Assembly: GCA_905201685.1 (NCBI GenBank)
Contig: CAJKOW010000066.1
Coordinates: 1 to 7,635, forward strand
From: an uncultured Bacteroides sp.
GTDB lineage: Bacteria; Bacteroidota; Bacteroidia; Bacteroidales; Bacteroidaceae
Length of the DNA stretch: 7,635 bases
Direction of reading: 5' to 3'
This document shows, in pieces, positions 6,794 to 7,635 of this stretch. A program made the position numbers and the translations under genes. The first letter of the stretch is position 1. Each line of letters starts with the position of its first letter. A model generated the notes under the pieces. The model saw only the letters and a list, made by a program, of their open reading frames with translations. It made no database searches and was not told where the DNA came from.

Positions 6794-6938
6794 GAGGGTG
6801 TGTCACAACAAAAAAGCTCTAACCCTTTGTCACCCCGGGCAAAGTAAAAGAATCTCAAGTAAACACGCATGAGATGTTTCAACTCCGCTTCGCTCAACAT
6901 GACAGCATGATAGCAGTATCTTACTTTGGCACACCCTC
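6794..6938. mobile_element. MITE-like 145-bp element with terminal inverted repeats and REP-like core
   Basis: The left end GAGGGTGTGTCA (6794-6805) is the inverted copy of the right end TGGCACACCCTC (6927-6938) with 11 of 12 positions matching, and one more pair extends it outward (T6793, A6939). Inside, CAAAGTAA (6840-6847) pairs with TTACTTTG (6921-6928), CTTTG (6825-6829) with CAAAG (6840-6844), ATCTC (6852-6856) with GAGAT (6871-6875), and ATGTT (6874-6878) with AACAT (6896-6900). The core at 6871-6904 resembles a REP-like palindrome seen in intergenic regions of many genomes, with the general form TTCGACTGCGCTCA-GCATGACA. No ORF is inside, so it would move only with a transposase encoded elsewhere. 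I could not identify a target-site duplication. Confidence 0.55.
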
Positions 6939-7048
6939 AAAATGCAAGCATTTAACGCCTGCATCACGCATATTCTCTTTATTCCCCTAACCGAAAATCT
7001 GCGTTACTGTTCTCTTCAACCGGGAATGGGCATGTAGTCCTTTTACCC

Positions 7049-7088
7049 CCTCTTCTGCTCGCACGCAATCAGAACAAGCAGGAAGAGG
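7049..7088. repeat. Imperfect hairpin downstream of the secreted-protein gene
   Basis: CCTCTTCTGCT (7049-7059) pairs with AGCAGGAAGAGG (7077-7088), leaving one unpaired base in the second arm and a 17-base loop. It lies about 90 bp beyond the stop of the DUF3244-like gene. The stem is stable, but in the minus direction it is followed by a G-rich then A-rich stretch rather than a U-run, so it is not a classical intrinsic terminator. It may still mark the 3' end of that transcript. Confidence 0.4.
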
Positions 7089-7174
7089 AGAGGAAGGGGA
7101 ATCTTACAATCAACTTTTACCTATTTCCGGTTCAGGTTAAACCTTTGTCTTTGCAACGATCGTTTAGCCCCTTC

Positions 7175-7543
7175 CTATTCTAAGGAAAAAATGCCTTCAT
7201 AACTCTCCGTAGCAGTCTGAATGAACAATGTCAAGGTTCCCTTCACTTCCGTATCTTCTATATAAAAGGTATAACGGCCCTGAATCTCGTCCACATCTTC
7301 GGACGCTACTGCATTTCCGTTGGCATCCGTCACATGAATGCAGACGTTTTCCAATGTCTTCTCGGAATAGATATAGACCTGGGGACCATCGTGAGTGGCA
7401 AATAGAAAATTAGTTAAAGAACGAATATCATGCAATTCACCTTTTTCACTATCACCAACTTTTTCTAACGGGATTTTCACTTCATCCGCCCAACCGTTTA
7501 AACAACACAGCAGACCGATTAACAAAATAAAAAAATGTTTCAT
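7175..7543 (-). CDS. Small secreted protein, DUF3244-like
   Basis: The chosen start gives 122 residues: a classical signal peptide (MKHFFILLIGLLCCLNGWA) with a likely signal peptidase I cut after Ala19, then a mature beta-rich domain of about 100 residues. The features VYIYSEKTLENVCIHVTDA (78-96 in this numbering, approximate), NGNAVASEDV and the ending TLFIQTATESYEGIFSLE follow the pattern of DUF3244 proteins, small periplasmic beta-sandwich proteins frequent in Bacteroides. An in-frame ATG further upstream at 7615 would add 24 residues before the signal peptide and is rejected for that reason. The A-rich, AT-rich leader just before the chosen ATG is typical of Bacteroides translation starts. 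The function of the family is unknown. The gene is separated from the GH43-like operon by 418 bp and is probably its own transcription unit. Confidence 0.8.
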   Translation of the reverse strand: MKHFFILLIGLLCCLNGWADEVKIPLEKVGDSEKGELHDIRSLTNFLFATHDGPQVYIYSEKTLENVCIHVTDANGNAVASEDVDEIQGRYTFYIEDTEVKGTLTLFIQTATESYEGIFSLE

Positions 7544-7568
7544 GTGTTTTATATTTAAGTTTATGCCC

Positions 7569-7603
7569 CAAAATTCCGCAAAAAGCAAGGGATAAGCAAC
7601 AAA
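7569..7603 (-). promoter_or_regulatory. Possible Bacteroides promoter of the DUF3244-like gene
   Basis: On the minus strand GAATTTTG (7569-7576) matches TAnnTTTG except at its first base. A TTTGTTG stretch (7597-7603) lies upstream, with the inner TTG 20 bases from the -7 candidate. Transcription would start about 20 bases before the ATG at 7543. A direct repeat of CTGTGCA with an 11-bp period (7608-7614 and 7619-7625) lies just upstream. The match is imperfect, so this is tentative. Confidence 0.35.
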
Positions 7604-7635
7604 TCGACTGTGCAAAAACTGTGCATTTGGCGCTG

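Larger units (their letters stand above)
6757..7174. other. 418-bp gap with MITE-like element and hairpin, no gene
   Basis: I see no coding region here on either strand. The gap holds the 145-bp inverted-repeat element at 6794-6938, the purine/pyrimidine-rich hairpin at 7049-7088, and a perfect 10-bp palindrome AACGATCGTT at 7155-7164, just beyond the stop of the secreted-protein gene. Between 6939 and 7048 nothing is recognisable. No perfect Bacteroides promoter was found for the GH43-like operon. If that promoter lies close to the gene, the element has been inserted into or next to it. Confidence 0.6.

Noticed and set aside
7049..7088. Intrinsic terminator
   Set aside because: The stem is good, but no U-run follows on either strand, so it is reported only as a hairpin.
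7544..7615. 24-residue N-terminal extension of the DUF3244-like protein
   Set aside because: It would bury the signal peptide in the interior and would cover the candidate promoter; the ATG at 7543 gives a standard signal peptide.

Overview
The window reads as a piece of a Bacteroides-type (Bacteroidales) chromosome. The evidence is a textbook Bacteroides promoter (TTTG, 20 bp, TAnnTTTG), AT-rich leaders without strong Shine-Dalgarno sites, lipoproteins with acidic residues just after the lipid-bearing cysteine, and several protein families common in that order. Every supportable gene lies on the minus strand, so the transcriptional order runs from high to low coordinates.

Layout in transcriptional order: (1) 7175-7543, a small secreted protein resembling the DUF3244 family. 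(2) 6757-7174, a 418-bp gap holding a 145-bp MITE-like element bounded by 12-13-bp inverted repeats (6794-6938) and a separate hairpin. (3) 6756-3099, a tight two-gene operon (13 bp between genes). It encodes a GH43-fold lipoprotein with discoidin and fibronectin-III-like domains, then a transglutaminase-fold lipoprotein with an intact Cys-His-Asp triad and a C-terminal discoidin-like domain. These two genes are visibly richer in G+C than what follows. (4) 2712-3032, a stand-alone HTH protein resembling the C-terminal DNA-binding domain of larger Bacteroidetes regulators. (5) 2517-2711, a short regulatory region with a perfect 14-bp inverted repeat, a perfect Bacteroides promoter 4 bp beyond it, and a leader hairpin. 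(6) 2516-723, an O-antigen ligase/polymerase-type (Wzy_C) membrane protein with a C-terminal TPR-like region. (7) 692-291, a small secreted protein with NVEALA-like features, 30 bp after the ligase. (8) 1-290, an AT-rich tail without a gene.

Two functional blocks emerge. The GH43/transglutaminase pair is probably anchored in the cell envelope and handles a glycan or glycoprotein. However, the GH43 domain appears to have lost the canonical residues at its catalytic positions, so it may bind rather than cut. The HTH/ligase/small-protein block looks like a compact, AT-rich accessory unit. A plausible but unproven reading is that the Wzy_C protein attaches or polymerises a glycan and the small secreted protein is its partner or acceptor, with the HTH protein as a candidate regulator at the palindrome. 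No SusC/SusD pair, RNA gene, CRISPR array or complete insertion sequence is visible.
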